Shown in pieces: positions 5,749 to 10,707 of a DNA stretch of 39,564 nucleotides. The notes below the pieces were generated by a model that saw only the letters and a program-made list of their open reading frames with translations, did not search any database and was not told the DNA's origin. The DNA comes from a virus, in the IMG/VR virus record IMGVR_UViG_3300022918_000022, positions 1 through 39,564 of that record; one strand, written 5' to 3'. A program made the position numbers and the translations under genes. Positions within the stretch are counted from its first letter, which is position 1. Each line of letters starts with the position of its first letter.

Positions 5749-5884
5749 AAAACTTCTAATAGCTCTACACCGTTAGTCTTATATGTGTACAGTTCCTGTC
5801 TATAAGGCTCTTAGACCCATGTGTAGAAATAACATAGTTTTAACATATTCAGGGCTGGAATGTGACACCTGTATTAGAAGTTTT
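5749..5884 (-). ncRNA. Hairpin-bounded RNA-like element H
   Basis: Perfect 13 bp closing stem, AAAACTTCTAATA (5749-5761) and TATTAGAAGTTTT (5872-5884). On the minus strand the interior holds CAGG/CCTG, then CTACAC/GTGTAG enclosing CTTATA/TATAAG, itself enclosing ACAG-GAA-CTGT. At least five nested or adjacent helices in 136 bases is hard to explain by base composition alone. No open frame. Confidence 0.5.
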
Positions 5885-5951
5885 CTATATATTCAATTAC
5901 TAATCATCTAAGATGGTGTTACGAATTGATAAGCTCACACATATTTAATAA

Positions 5952-5998
5952 AAATCAGCTTATTCTATAACTGCGGGATTACGACACTTATCTGATTT
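5952..5998 (-). ncRNA. Short stem-loop I1
   Basis: AAATCAG (5952-5958) pairs with CTGATTT (5992-5998). An alternative pairing uses ATAAGCT (5929-5935) with AGCTTAT (5957-5963), so the region 5900-6000 may switch between two folds. A CATCT/AGATG hairpin lies just to the left (about 5904-5914). Weaker than its neighbours. Confidence 0.25.
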
Positions 5999-6052
5999 CA
6001 TTCATTTAGGCTTTCGGCTTAATTTGAACTCAAGTTTTTATCCATAGATTTT

Positions 6053-6140
6053 AAATATACCACATATAATCTATTTCAGGATATAATTGTACTTCTTACA
6101 TAGCCCAAGTTTCTTAAACTCTGATCAATGTAGTATATTT
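6053..6140 (-). ncRNA. Hairpin-bounded RNA-like element I2
   Basis: AAATATACCACAT (6053-6065) faces ATGTAGTATATTT (6128-6140). Twelve of 13 positions are Watson-Crick; the odd pair is C with A on the plus strand but G with U on the minus strand, so only a minus-strand transcript forms a continuous stem. Interior: AGTTT/AAACT hairpin on the minus strand. This gives direction to the whole series. Confidence 0.45.
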
Positions 6141-6148
6141 ATATTTTA

Positions 6149-6290
6149 AAAACATCACGTAGTTTAGTCTACTTTAGGAATATGTTAACTCACCCAATGT
6201 AACTGATTTGAGTTAATATCCACAGTCTCATTTTATATATATTACAACCAATATCAAACTGAGTAAGTTGGAAGCTTTATGTGATGTTTT
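6149..6290 (-). ncRNA. Hairpin-bounded RNA-like element J
   Basis: Perfect 10 bp stem, AAAACATCAC (6149-6158) and GTGATGTTTT (6281-6290); the second arm reaches into the stop codon of the upstream gene (6289-6426). Minus-strand interior: an 8 bp hairpin TTAACTCA/TGAGTTAA, and CCTAAAGTAGACTAAACTAC before the 3' arm, again with an AAAGTA core as in B and C. Confidence 0.45.
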
Positions 6291-6426
6291 ATTTACATTT
6301 TGATTCATCCTTACCACATCTTTTACATCTATACCTATCAGGTTTTCCATTTTGATGATATTCTGATGGTTCAAATTCTGTGTGTGGACAAATAAATATA
6401 TTTTTAATTAATTTAAATATATTCAT
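6289..6426 (-). CDS. Small zinc-ribbon-like protein, 45 aa
   Basis: ATG at 6426 to TAA at 6289. A short hydrophobic start (MNIFKLIKNIFI) leads into CPH at residues 13-15, and near the end YRCKRCGKDESKC provides a CxxC pair plus a further cysteine. With the early Cys and His this makes a plausible four-ligand zinc site. Hosts and phages of the Bacteroidota often have such 'MxxxF..F..CxH.....YRCKxCGK' mini-proteins; the function is unknown. The ACTAACTAAA leader motif stands 11 bases before the start. Its stop codon overlaps the closing arm of RNA element J. Confidence 0.65.
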   Translation of the reverse strand: MNIFKLIKNIFICPHTEFEPSEYHQNGKPDRYRCKRCGKDESKCK

Positions 6427-6437
6427 AATTTATTTAG

Positions 6438-6448
6438 TTTAGTTAGTT
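6438..6448 (-). promoter_or_regulatory. ACTAACTAAA leader motif before 6289-6426
   Basis: Minus-strand AACTAACTAAA, 11 bases before the ATG. Same sequence and nearly the same spacing as at 6555, 7992, 8288 and 8962. Confidence 0.45.
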
Positions 6449-6543
6449 TAATCTTCAAATACATCTATTCCCATAAAAGCTAAAGGAATACATATAATTA
6501 TAAATCCTATATATAATAGAATTATTTCTAATTTATCTTTCAT
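6448..6543 (-). CDS. Tiny membrane protein, 31 aa
   Basis: ATG at 6543 to TAA at 6448. MKDKLEIILLYIGFIIICIP then LAFMGIDVFED: one predicted membrane helix with a charged N-terminus and an acidic C-terminus. Too short for family assignment. The case for a real gene rests on the ACTAACTAAA leader 11 bases upstream and on its neat fit between the zinc-ribbon-like gene and RNA element K. Confidence 0.5.
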   Translation of the reverse strand: MKDKLEIILLYIGFIIICIPLAFMGIDVFED

Positions 6544-6554
6544 AATGTTGATTA

Positions 6555-6565
6555 TTTAGTTAGTT
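6555..6565 (-). promoter_or_regulatory. ACTAACTAAA leader motif before 6448-6543
   Basis: Minus-strand AACTAACTAAA, 11 bases before the ATG of the 31-aa gene. Confidence 0.45.
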
Positions 6566-6573
6566 TAAAAATA

Positions 6574-6651
6574 AAACTATTGTAATCTCACCTTAGCTGA
6601 GTTAATGTAAATACACGTCTAGGAGAACATTACATATTATTACAATAGTTT
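6574..6651 (-). ncRNA. Hairpin-bounded RNA-like element K
   Basis: Perfect 13 bp stem, AAACTATTGTAAT (6574-6586) and ATTACAATAGTTT (6639-6651), around a second stem TAATGT/ACATTA (6603-6608, 6627-6632). Minus strand: GCTAAGGTGAG before the 3' arm. The arms match those of element F over 12 bases. Confidence 0.5.
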
Positions 6652-6659
6652 ATAAAATA

Positions 6660-6746
6660 AAATCATTACCTTAAATACCGTGTTTATACCTGCCGGTGCT
6701 ATATTAAATATAGTAGTATAATTCTTTATATTGTTTGCAATGATTT
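6660..6746 (-). ncRNA. Hairpin-bounded RNA-like element L
   Basis: 8 bp stem, AAATCATT (6660-6667) and AATGATTT (6739-6746). Minus strand: the 5' arm runs into TTGCAAACAATAT, matching the TTGCAAAC of element A, and the 3' arm is preceded by TTTAAGGT, matching TTAAGGT of A. Inside is a CTATAT/ATATAG hairpin. Confidence 0.4.
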
Positions 6747-6754
6747 ATAAGAAT

Positions 6755-6844
6755 AAAACACATTAGTTTTGAACGTGATTAAATATATTCGTCTCAGACC
6801 CTATGTTGTTGCCTCAAAATATATTTAATCTGCTAATGTGTTTT
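6755..6844 (-). ncRNA. Hairpin-bounded RNA-like element M
   Basis: Two perfect stacked stems: AAAACACATTAG/CTAATGTGTTTT (6755-6766, 6833-6844; 12 bp) and inside it GATTAAATATATT/AATATATTTAATC (6777-6789, 6818-6830; 13 bp), with an asymmetric internal loop (2 bases against 10) and a 28-base apical loop. The most stable single domain of the series. It lies just downstream of the methyltransferase gene on the same strand. Confidence 0.5.
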
Positions 6845-6881
6845 AACTGGATAGTTCTTTGAAATACCAAACCAGTGTTAA

Positions 6882-7427
6882 TTATACTTTAAAACAAAGA
6901 TCGTAATCATCATTAAATGTGAAATAATCTCTTGGCTCAATTAAATCAAGCCAATGATTTAATGGTAATAATCTTTCATCTCCAAAGCTTGGAACTAAGT
7001 ATTTATCTAAAGGAACATAATGAATAGATCCTCTAAATTTACTCGTAATTAATTTAATTTGTTTATCACTAAAGTGTTCTAATACACCATGACTTACACC
7101 TGTTACGTCACATGGATAATTTGTGTTAAATATGTCGCCTTGAATAAATAATTCAGCATTAACATTTCTATTTGCTAAATCAACCATATTTTGTGATAAA
7201 TCAATACCGTAACAGTTAAAATTGTGTTTAAGTAAATATTTACTTACTGAACCAATTCCACATCCCAATTCAAATAAAGTCTTTTCGGACATAAATGGAT
7301 TAGATTGGTGTTTTATAATATATTCTAAGAAGAGTTGATATCTCTTTTCAAAATAATCTTGATAAGAAGAGTTGATACGTTTTTCATAAAAACTCTTCCA
7401 ATCATTAGTTTGTTCAATTGCGATCAC
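6882..7427 (-). CDS. Class I SAM-dependent methyltransferase
   Basis: 181 residues. Motif I ELGCGIG (53-59) binds S-adenosylmethionine, the acidic residue after strand 2 is D76 in YGIDLSQ, GDIF (97-100) is the motif II region, and GVSHGVLEHFSD (110-121) resembles motif IV of small-molecule or protein methyltransferases (methyltransf_25/11 types). It lacks the NPPY/DPPY signatures of adenine-N6 or the PC motif of cytosine-C5 DNA methylases. The C-terminal third (HYVPLDKYLVPSFGDERLL) would form the substrate lid. The frame starts with GTG at 7427; no nearby ATG gives a complete N-terminal helix. Substrate unknown. It stands alone among tiny genes. Confidence 0.85.
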   Translation of the reverse strand: MIAIEQTNDWKSFYEKRINSSYQDYFEKRYQLFLEYIIKHQSNPFMSEKTLFELGCGIGSVSKYLLKHNFNCYGIDLSQNMVDLANRNVNAELFIQGDIFNTNYPCDVTGVSHGVLEHFSDKQIKLITSKFRGSIHYVPLDKYLVPSFGDERLLPLNHWLDLIEPRDYFTFNDDYDLCFKV

Positions 7428-7442
7428 TTATTAATTAATTTA

Positions 7443-7628
7443 TTAGTTAGGTGAAATAGCAAATATTAATGCTATTGATGAGTTCTCACAATCTATACAA
7501 AATAAATCATCCGATAGATAATTTAATTCTTTTATTAGATTGAATTTTACTTCTTTTTTTCGATCTTTATCAAGATAAACAGTGTCTATTTTGATAACTT
7601 TTGTTTTAATTTGTATTAAATCAGGCAT
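7443..7628 (-). CDS. Hypothetical protein, 61 aa
   Basis: A hydrophilic N-terminal half (PDLIQIKTKVIKIDTVYLDKD, about residues 2-20 in a beta-like pattern, then RKKEVKFNLIKELNYL) and a more hydrophobic end (CIDCENSSIALIFAISPN) with a CxxC pair. No family recognised. Start ATG at 7628, eight bases after the upstream gene; it ends 15 bases before the methyltransferase start, so these genes are probably cotranscribed. Confidence 0.55.
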   Translation of the reverse strand: MPDLIQIKTKVIKIDTVYLDKDRKKEVKFNLIKELNYLSDDLFCIDCENSSIALIFAISPN

Positions 7629-7636
7629 AATATTAA

Positions 7637-7981
7637 TTATTCAAATGAAAATTCAGGTGGATTTGTTGATCCCTTATGTCCTGATTTAAATTTAATTGAT
7701 ATTCTTGGTCTTTTATCTTTTCTATAAGATTCAAATTCAGTTCTTAATTTAACATAATCCTCTACTTTGCAGTATTCAGGATTTAATTTAAATAAAGATT
7801 TTATTTCCTCAAATACTTCATTTGTTTTAGAAATATCTGATAATGTGAATCCAACTGAGTTAAATGATTGTTCGTCATCGTAATTATAATCTTCAGTTGA
7901 ACCGTAAAAATTAAATGTTGTAACATCAATGTCTACTTTAATTGTATTAAATGAGTTGCAAAATAGTTTTAGAATTGGCAT
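7637..7981 (-). CDS. Hypothetical protein, 114 aa
   Basis: A soluble protein without signal or membrane segments. The first half alternates hydrophobic and polar residues (ILKLFCNSFNTIKVDIDVTT) as in beta strands; the middle has FEEIKSLFKLNPEYCKVEDY in helical pattern; the end is basic (RKDKRPRISIKFKSGHKG). No family recognised. The ACTAACTAAA leader lies 10 bases before the start. Confidence 0.65.
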   Translation of the reverse strand: MPILKLFCNSFNTIKVDIDVTTFNFYGSTEDYNYDDEQSFNSVGFTLSDISKTNEVFEEIKSLFKLNPEYCKVEDYVKLRTEFESYRKDKRPRISIKFKSGHKGSTNPPEFSFE

Positions 7982-7991
7982 GATATTTAAG

Positions 7992-8002
7992 TTTAGTTAG
8001 TT
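7992..8002 (-). promoter_or_regulatory. ACTAACTAAA leader motif before 7637-7981
   Basis: Minus-strand AACTAACTAAA, 10 bases before the ATG; flanked by CTTAAATATC exactly as CTTAAAAAAA flanks the copy at 8288. Confidence 0.5.
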
Positions 8003-8007
8003 GTTAT

Positions 8008-8277
8008 TTATTTAATATCTTCTACAATAGCTGATCTATATGTTAAATATTCAGTAACTGTATCTAATTTAGTTTCAGACCAGTTATTGTCTATTTCCCA
8101 TAATCCAGATAGTTTTCTAAATACTATTTGAATAGTATCGCCCTTTTTGTAAAGATCGTTGTGGTTAAAAACTGATATTTTTTCATTAGTTTTAATTGAT
8201 TTGACAGATAATGTGTTGTTACACGATGTTAATAATATTAATGATAATACTATTAATAGTGATTTAATTGTTTTCAT
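8008..8277 (-). CDS. Small putative lipoprotein, 89 aa
   Basis: MKTIKSLLIVLSLILLTSCN is a clear lipoprotein signal (lipobox LLTSC, cysteine 19), followed by a 70-residue mature domain with HNDLYKKGDTIQIVFRKLSG, a beta-barrel-like pattern. LYKKGDT resembles LYKIGDT in the protein at 2151-2375. No named family. Such a protein would sit on the inner or outer membrane of the infected cell; surface exclusion of other phages is one possible role. Confidence 0.7.
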   Translation of the reverse strand: MKTIKSLLIVLSLILLTSCNNTLSVKSIKTNEKISVFNHNDLYKKGDTIQIVFRKLSGLWEIDNNWSETKLDTVTEYLTYRSAIVEDIK

Positions 8278-8287
8278 TTTTTTTAAG

Positions 8288-8298
8288 TTTAGTTAGTT
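8288..8298 (-). promoter_or_regulatory. ACTAACTAAA leader motif before 8008-8277
   Basis: Minus-strand AACTAACTAAA, 10 bases before the ATG, in a 27-base gap between two genes. Confidence 0.5.
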
Positions 8299-8304
8299 GT
8301 CAAA

Positions 8305-8520
8305 TTAATCTGATGAACATCCTGCAATACAATGCCAAGAATCTGGATCTTTCATTGGTAATACTCCAACAAAATTACCATTCATTGCATCAGCATCTTG
8401 TTTGTTTTGTGTTGAAGATATTGATTTTATTTTTAGTATTTCAATATTTATTAGATTTCCAATTGAATTTTGTACTTCATTTGGATTATTTGTTTCTATT
8501 TTTATGTAAACTGTTTCCAT
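8305..8520 (-). CDS. Hypothetical protein, 71 aa
   Basis: Begins METVYIKIETNNPNEVQNSI, continues NLINIEILKIKSISS, and ends with a cysteine-containing segment (SWHCIAGCSSD). The beta-alpha-beta pattern at the N-terminus resembles a small ferredoxin-like fold, but that is only a pattern. No family recognised. The leader contains TCTAACTAAA directly before ATG, a shifted version of the leader motif. A plus-strand frame across it (8268-8525) is a shadow. Confidence 0.6.
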   Translation of the reverse strand: METVYIKIETNNPNEVQNSIGNLINIEILKIKSISSTQNKQDADAMNGNFVGVLPMKDPDSWHCIAGCSSD

Positions 8521-8645
8521 TTTAGTTAGAATTAAGTTGTTAAATTAGATATGCAATTGTAGATTTTATTGCTTTTTTGTTCAAAGTACTTTGTGTTTCA
8601 AAGTGTAATTGTTGTTTAACCCTTATAAACACTGACTTTTTTCAA

Positions 8646-8840
8646 TTATTTTTCATCAAATTCAAAGAAAAACTCATCAATTGTAATAAACTTATCACCA
8701 CTACACATTAGATTTAAACAACCCAATGTAAATACTAGTAATAACTTACTAAACCAGTTAAATAATGCCTTAGAAACGCTGTAAACAGCTAATAATAATA
8801 CTACAAGCACCATTATTAAGTTAATCTTAATCATTTTCAT
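8646..8840 (-). CDS. Small membrane protein, 64 aa
   Basis: Two hydrophobic segments (INLIMVLVVLLLAVYSV at about 6-22; LLLVFTLGCLNLMCSG at about 34-49) and a polar acidic end (FITIDEFFFEFDEK). The segments could form a hairpin through the membrane. No family recognised. Its ATG overlaps the stop of the upstream 37-aa gene as ATGA, a sign of translational coupling. Confidence 0.55.
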   Translation of the reverse strand: MKMIKINLIMVLVVLLLAVYSVSKALFNWFSKLLLVFTLGCLNLMCSGDKFITIDEFFFEFDEK

Positions 8841-8950
8841 TTGTCTAAGTTTTTAATCATTAAATAAAATACATAAAGCAAAAAAGCTAGAAGTATAACA
8901 ACTGTTGTCACACAAGCTCCAAGTAATATTTCAATAAATAATTCTTTCAT
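8837..8950 (-). CDS. Tiny membrane protein, 37 aa
   Basis: ATG at 8950 to TGA at 8837. MKELFIEILLGACVTTVVIL and LAFLLYVFYLMIKNLDK form a single long hydrophobic helix with charged ends. It overlaps the next gene by four bases (ATGA) and has the ACTAACTAAA leader 11 bases upstream, which together make a real gene likely despite the size. Confidence 0.55.
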   Translation of the reverse strand: MKELFIEILLGACVTTVVILLAFLLYVFYLMIKNLDK

Positions 8951-8961
8951 TTTAATTATGT

Positions 8962-8972
8962 TTTAGTTAGTT
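8962..8972 (-). promoter_or_regulatory. ACTAACTAAA leader motif before 8837-8950
   Basis: Minus-strand AACTAACTAAA, 11 bases before the ATG. Confidence 0.45.
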
Positions 8973-9000
8973 GAATAATCTCTATTATAGAGAGTAATAA

Positions 9001-9072
9001 TTATGCGAGCTAATAAGCCAGTTATCTCTGGAACGCAATGTTGAGGTATTATTTCTAATTAAACTCGCATAA
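9001..9072 (-). ncRNA. Hairpin-bounded RNA-like element N1
   Basis: Perfect 9 bp stem, TTATGCGAG (9001-9009) and CTCGCATAA (9064-9072), with a CCAG-AGATAA-CTGG hairpin inside on the minus strand. The stem is more GC-rich than its surroundings. Confidence 0.4.
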
Positions 9073-9215
9073 CATTACCATTGCCAATATCTCCCGATAT
9101 AGTTAATTAAAACCAAGGCATTTGTATTTTATCTGAGTAATCTAGTATAAGAGCCATTGACAGGATTATACCAGACTAGCATCAGAAGATTTTATAATTA
9201 AATAGTAATCATTAA

Positions 9216-9279
9216 GTTAAGCAAAGAGTGTTGATCAGACCAGGAACTAATCCTTATGTCACAACACTCAATACTTAAC
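9216..9279 (-). ncRNA. Two-step stem-loop N3
   Basis: Outer stem GTTAAG/CTTAAC (9216-9221, 9274-9279) and inner stem GAGTGTTG/CAACACTC (9226-9233, 9262-9269) with a 28-base loop. An alternative outer pairing uses ATTAAGTT (9211-9218) with AACTTAAT (9293-9300). Confidence 0.4.
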
Positions 9280-9343
9280 AAAGTCTAACTAAAACTTAAT
9301 TATCATGTTTGCAAGGCAATGCACAATACAAACAAAATAGTAA

Positions 9344-9373
9344 CCTGATGTAATATTCACTACGTACATCAGG
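9344..9373 (-). ncRNA. Stem-loop N5
   Basis: CCTGATGTA (9344-9352) pairs with TACATCAGG (9365-9373) around a 12-base loop. No U-run follows on either strand, so it is not a standard terminator. Confidence 0.35.
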
Positions 9374-9436
9374 CTCGATCAGAGTATTAATACTCAAAGA
9401 AATATAAATAAATAAAGAAAGATCTAAGTAAAAAGT

Positions 9437-9516
9437 AATAATCATCTAATTACGAAGTGACCGAATTTTCCCTAGTAAACTAGATTTACGGATTGAACGC
9501 TTATTATATGATTATT
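9437..9516 (-). ncRNA. Hairpin-bounded RNA-like element N7
   Basis: Perfect 9 bp stem, AATAATCAT (9437-9445) and ATGATTATT (9508-9516), enclosing CTAG-TAAA-CTAG (about 9472-9483) flanked by CCG/CGG. Same architecture as elements A to M. Confidence 0.4.
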
Positions 9517-9544
9517 TCTCTAACAGTGTAACCTGTAATTAACC

Positions 9545-9568
9545 GAATAGGAGCTATAAGCTCCATTC
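9545..9568 (-). terminator. Hairpin over the 3' end of the 59-aa gene
   Basis: GAAT-GGAGCT pairs with AGCTCC-ATTC (9545-9555 with 9559-9568, one bulged base), and the stop codon TAG lies in and beside the loop. No run of T follows on the minus strand, so it may act as an RNA 3'-end stabiliser or pause site more than as an intrinsic terminator. Confidence 0.35.
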
Positions 9569-9733
9569 GATACTATCAACAAGTTCATCATCGACTTCGA
9601 TGGTGTCATCTTGTTTTTTCAATTTGACTGTCGACAAGAAGGCTTTCTTGTTCGTTTCACCGTGAGGTGTTACAATCATTGCCCAGAAGCCGGCTTTGCC
9701 GTCTCCTGCTGCTTTTACTTTAAACTTTGCCAT
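9554..9733 (-). CDS. Small protein with high-expression codon use, 59 aa
   Basis: ATG at 9733 to TAG at 9554. The product starts MAKFKVKAAGDGKAGFWAMI and reads like a compact beta protein (VTPHGETNKKAFLSTVKL, then acidic VDDELVDSIEWS). GC content is clearly above that of all neighbours, with codons such as CTG-like TTG, GTC, GGC, GCC, which together with the first position in the leftward arm suggests very strong, early expression. No family recognised. A plausible role is a host-takeover or DNA/RNA-binding protein, by position only. Confidence 0.75.
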   Translation of the reverse strand: MAKFKVKAAGDGKAGFWAMIVTPHGETNKKAFLSTVKLKKQDDTIEVDDELVDSIEWSL

Positions 9734-9932
9734 GATAATGGGATTTTTTAGTTAAACATAAGCGGGGTATATCCCCAATTTTTTACGGCAGGGTGGATGA
9801 TTGGTGGATTATAACGCATATATACTTAAAAACAAAAAATTAAAAAAAAATTAAAAATAAAAAATTTTGTTAAAACATTTGCAAGTAAATTTTATTTATA
9901 TAACTTTGTGAAAATCAATTAAAATAAATAAT
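9734..9932. promoter_or_regulatory. Divergent intergenic control region
   Basis: The only place where the leftward and rightward arms face away from each other. It contains a long A-rich tract (about 9829-9870) ahead of the rightward promoter at 9878-9908. No clear leftward TTTG/TAnnTTTG pair was found for the 59-aa gene, so its promoter may be of another type. Confidence 0.5.
9878..9908 (+). promoter_or_regulatory. Bacteroidota-type promoter, rightward
   Basis: TTTG at 9878-9881 and TAACTTTG at 9901-9908, separated by 19 bases: an exact fit to the -33/-7 consensus of the Bacteroides primary sigma factor (TTTG-N19-TAnnTTTG). It stands 24 bases before the ATG at 9933. Confidence 0.75.
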
Positions 9933-10301
9933 ATGAACGATAAAGATTTTGAAAATAAAGGTTTAAGCTTAATGGATAGAATGAAAAAGTATCAAGAGTA
10001 TCAAGAATTATATAACAATACTTACATAGAATTAAAAAACGTATTATCACATCCAATGGCTCTGCAAAATTCATATACAGTTAAAATAGCTAGTCCTTAC
10101 TTAAATAGAAGTATAGAACATTTAAATGATCCATTATGTTTAAATTATAATCCAGACTTATATAATCAACTGACATTCGAATGGAAAACTAAAAAGTCTA
10201 TTGGAATATGGGATCAAATGGAAGATAGTAATATTATTAATTATACAGGATTAGGTGTAATGATTAAAGATTCAACAAGAACATTTACAACAAAATTGTA
10301 A
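9933..10301 (+). CDS. Hypothetical protein, 122 aa
   Basis: First gene of the rightward arm, directly behind a strong promoter. The N-terminal half is helical and charged (LMDRMKKYQEYQELYNNTYIEL, about residues 13-33 as a coiled-coil-like helix when read in two parts); the C-terminal half is mixed, with WDQMEDSNIINYTGLG and a basic end. No membrane segment and no recognised domain. Being the sole gene between this promoter and the next one (10320-10351), it is probably expressed early and separately. Confidence 0.65.
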   Translation: MNDKDFENKGLSLMDRMKKYQEYQELYNNTYIELKNVLSHPMALQNSYTVKIASPYLNRSIEHLNDPLCLNYNPDLYNQLTFEWKTKKSIGIWDQMEDSNIINYTGLGVMIKDSTRTFTTKL

Positions 10302-10319
10302 ACATAGTAATAAAACAAT

Positions 10320-10351
10320 TTTGCATATTAAATATATAGTATTTATATTTG
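10320..10351 (+). promoter_or_regulatory. Bacteroidota-type promoter before the non-coding leader
   Basis: TTTG at 10320-10323 and TATATTTG at 10344-10351, spacing 20 bases. It fits the TTTG/TAnnTTTG pattern well and would start a transcript near 10358, about 350 bases upstream of the next gene. Confidence 0.6.
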
Positions 10352-10356
10352 CAAAT

Positions 10357-10620
10357 TAAATATCTATTTTGAAAGAAGACTCGTCTGTTAGCCACGTAAG
10401 AACCGGATTCAGACTCTCCAGGGTAAAATAGAGCGTGAGATTACAACTCTTCCCGATATTACAAATTTATAAGTTGTTTAAAACAAAAATCTATGACAAG
10501 GCATAGGTAAAAACTAGAAATAGAGTTTTAAACTGGGCAGTAAGAAATTACAACACTGCTTATAAATAAGGAAATATCAAAAATAAGGGTATAACCAAGG
10601 GTTAGTTATATATTTAAAAC
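10357..10620 (+). ncRNA. Candidate structured RNA or long 5' leader
   Basis: The 405 bases between 10302 and 10707 have no open frame. After the promoter come several stems: CACG/CGTG enclosing CTCT/AGAG, ACAACT/AGTTGT, CTATG/CATAG, AACT/AGTT, GTAA-GAAA-TTAC inside GCA/TGC, and TATAAC/GTTATA. The local GC content is higher than in the surrounding DNA. It could be a free RNA or a regulatory leader for the operon that starts at 10708. Shortly before that operon is TACCTTTA (10670-10677), a weak -7 match, and two AAACGTTAA repeats. Confidence 0.5.
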
Positions 10621-10707
10621 AAACGTTAACAAAACGTTAAACAATTAGGATTTATAAAACTTAATATATTACCTTTACAAAATAATATTAAGAACTATAT
10701 ATAAAAT

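Larger units (their letters stand above)
8973..9544 (-). ncRNA. Gene-free 570-base stretch packed with hairpins
   Basis: No convincing open frame on either strand. It holds in order: palindrome CTCTATTATAGAG (8980-8992); element N1 (9001-9072); ATATC-TCCC-GATAT (about 9088-9101); GTATAA/TTATAC within CTAG ends (about 9141-9178); N3 (9216-9279); GTTTG/CAAAC (9307-9311, 9329-9333); N5 (9344-9373); palindrome GAGTATTAATACTC (9382-9395); N7 (9437-9516). It lies downstream of the 59-aa gene and upstream of 8837-8950 on the minus strand. Either a large multi-domain RNA or a chain of small ones. Confidence 0.45.

Noticed and set aside
5549-6844. Row of rho-independent terminators
   Set aside because: The loops are 30-120 bases with internal structure and most stems have no T-run; terminators have short loops.
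8268-8525. 85-aa plus-strand frame
   Set aside because: It is antisense to the 71-aa gene and has the hydrophobic, leucine- and phenylalanine-rich look of a reverse-strand shadow.
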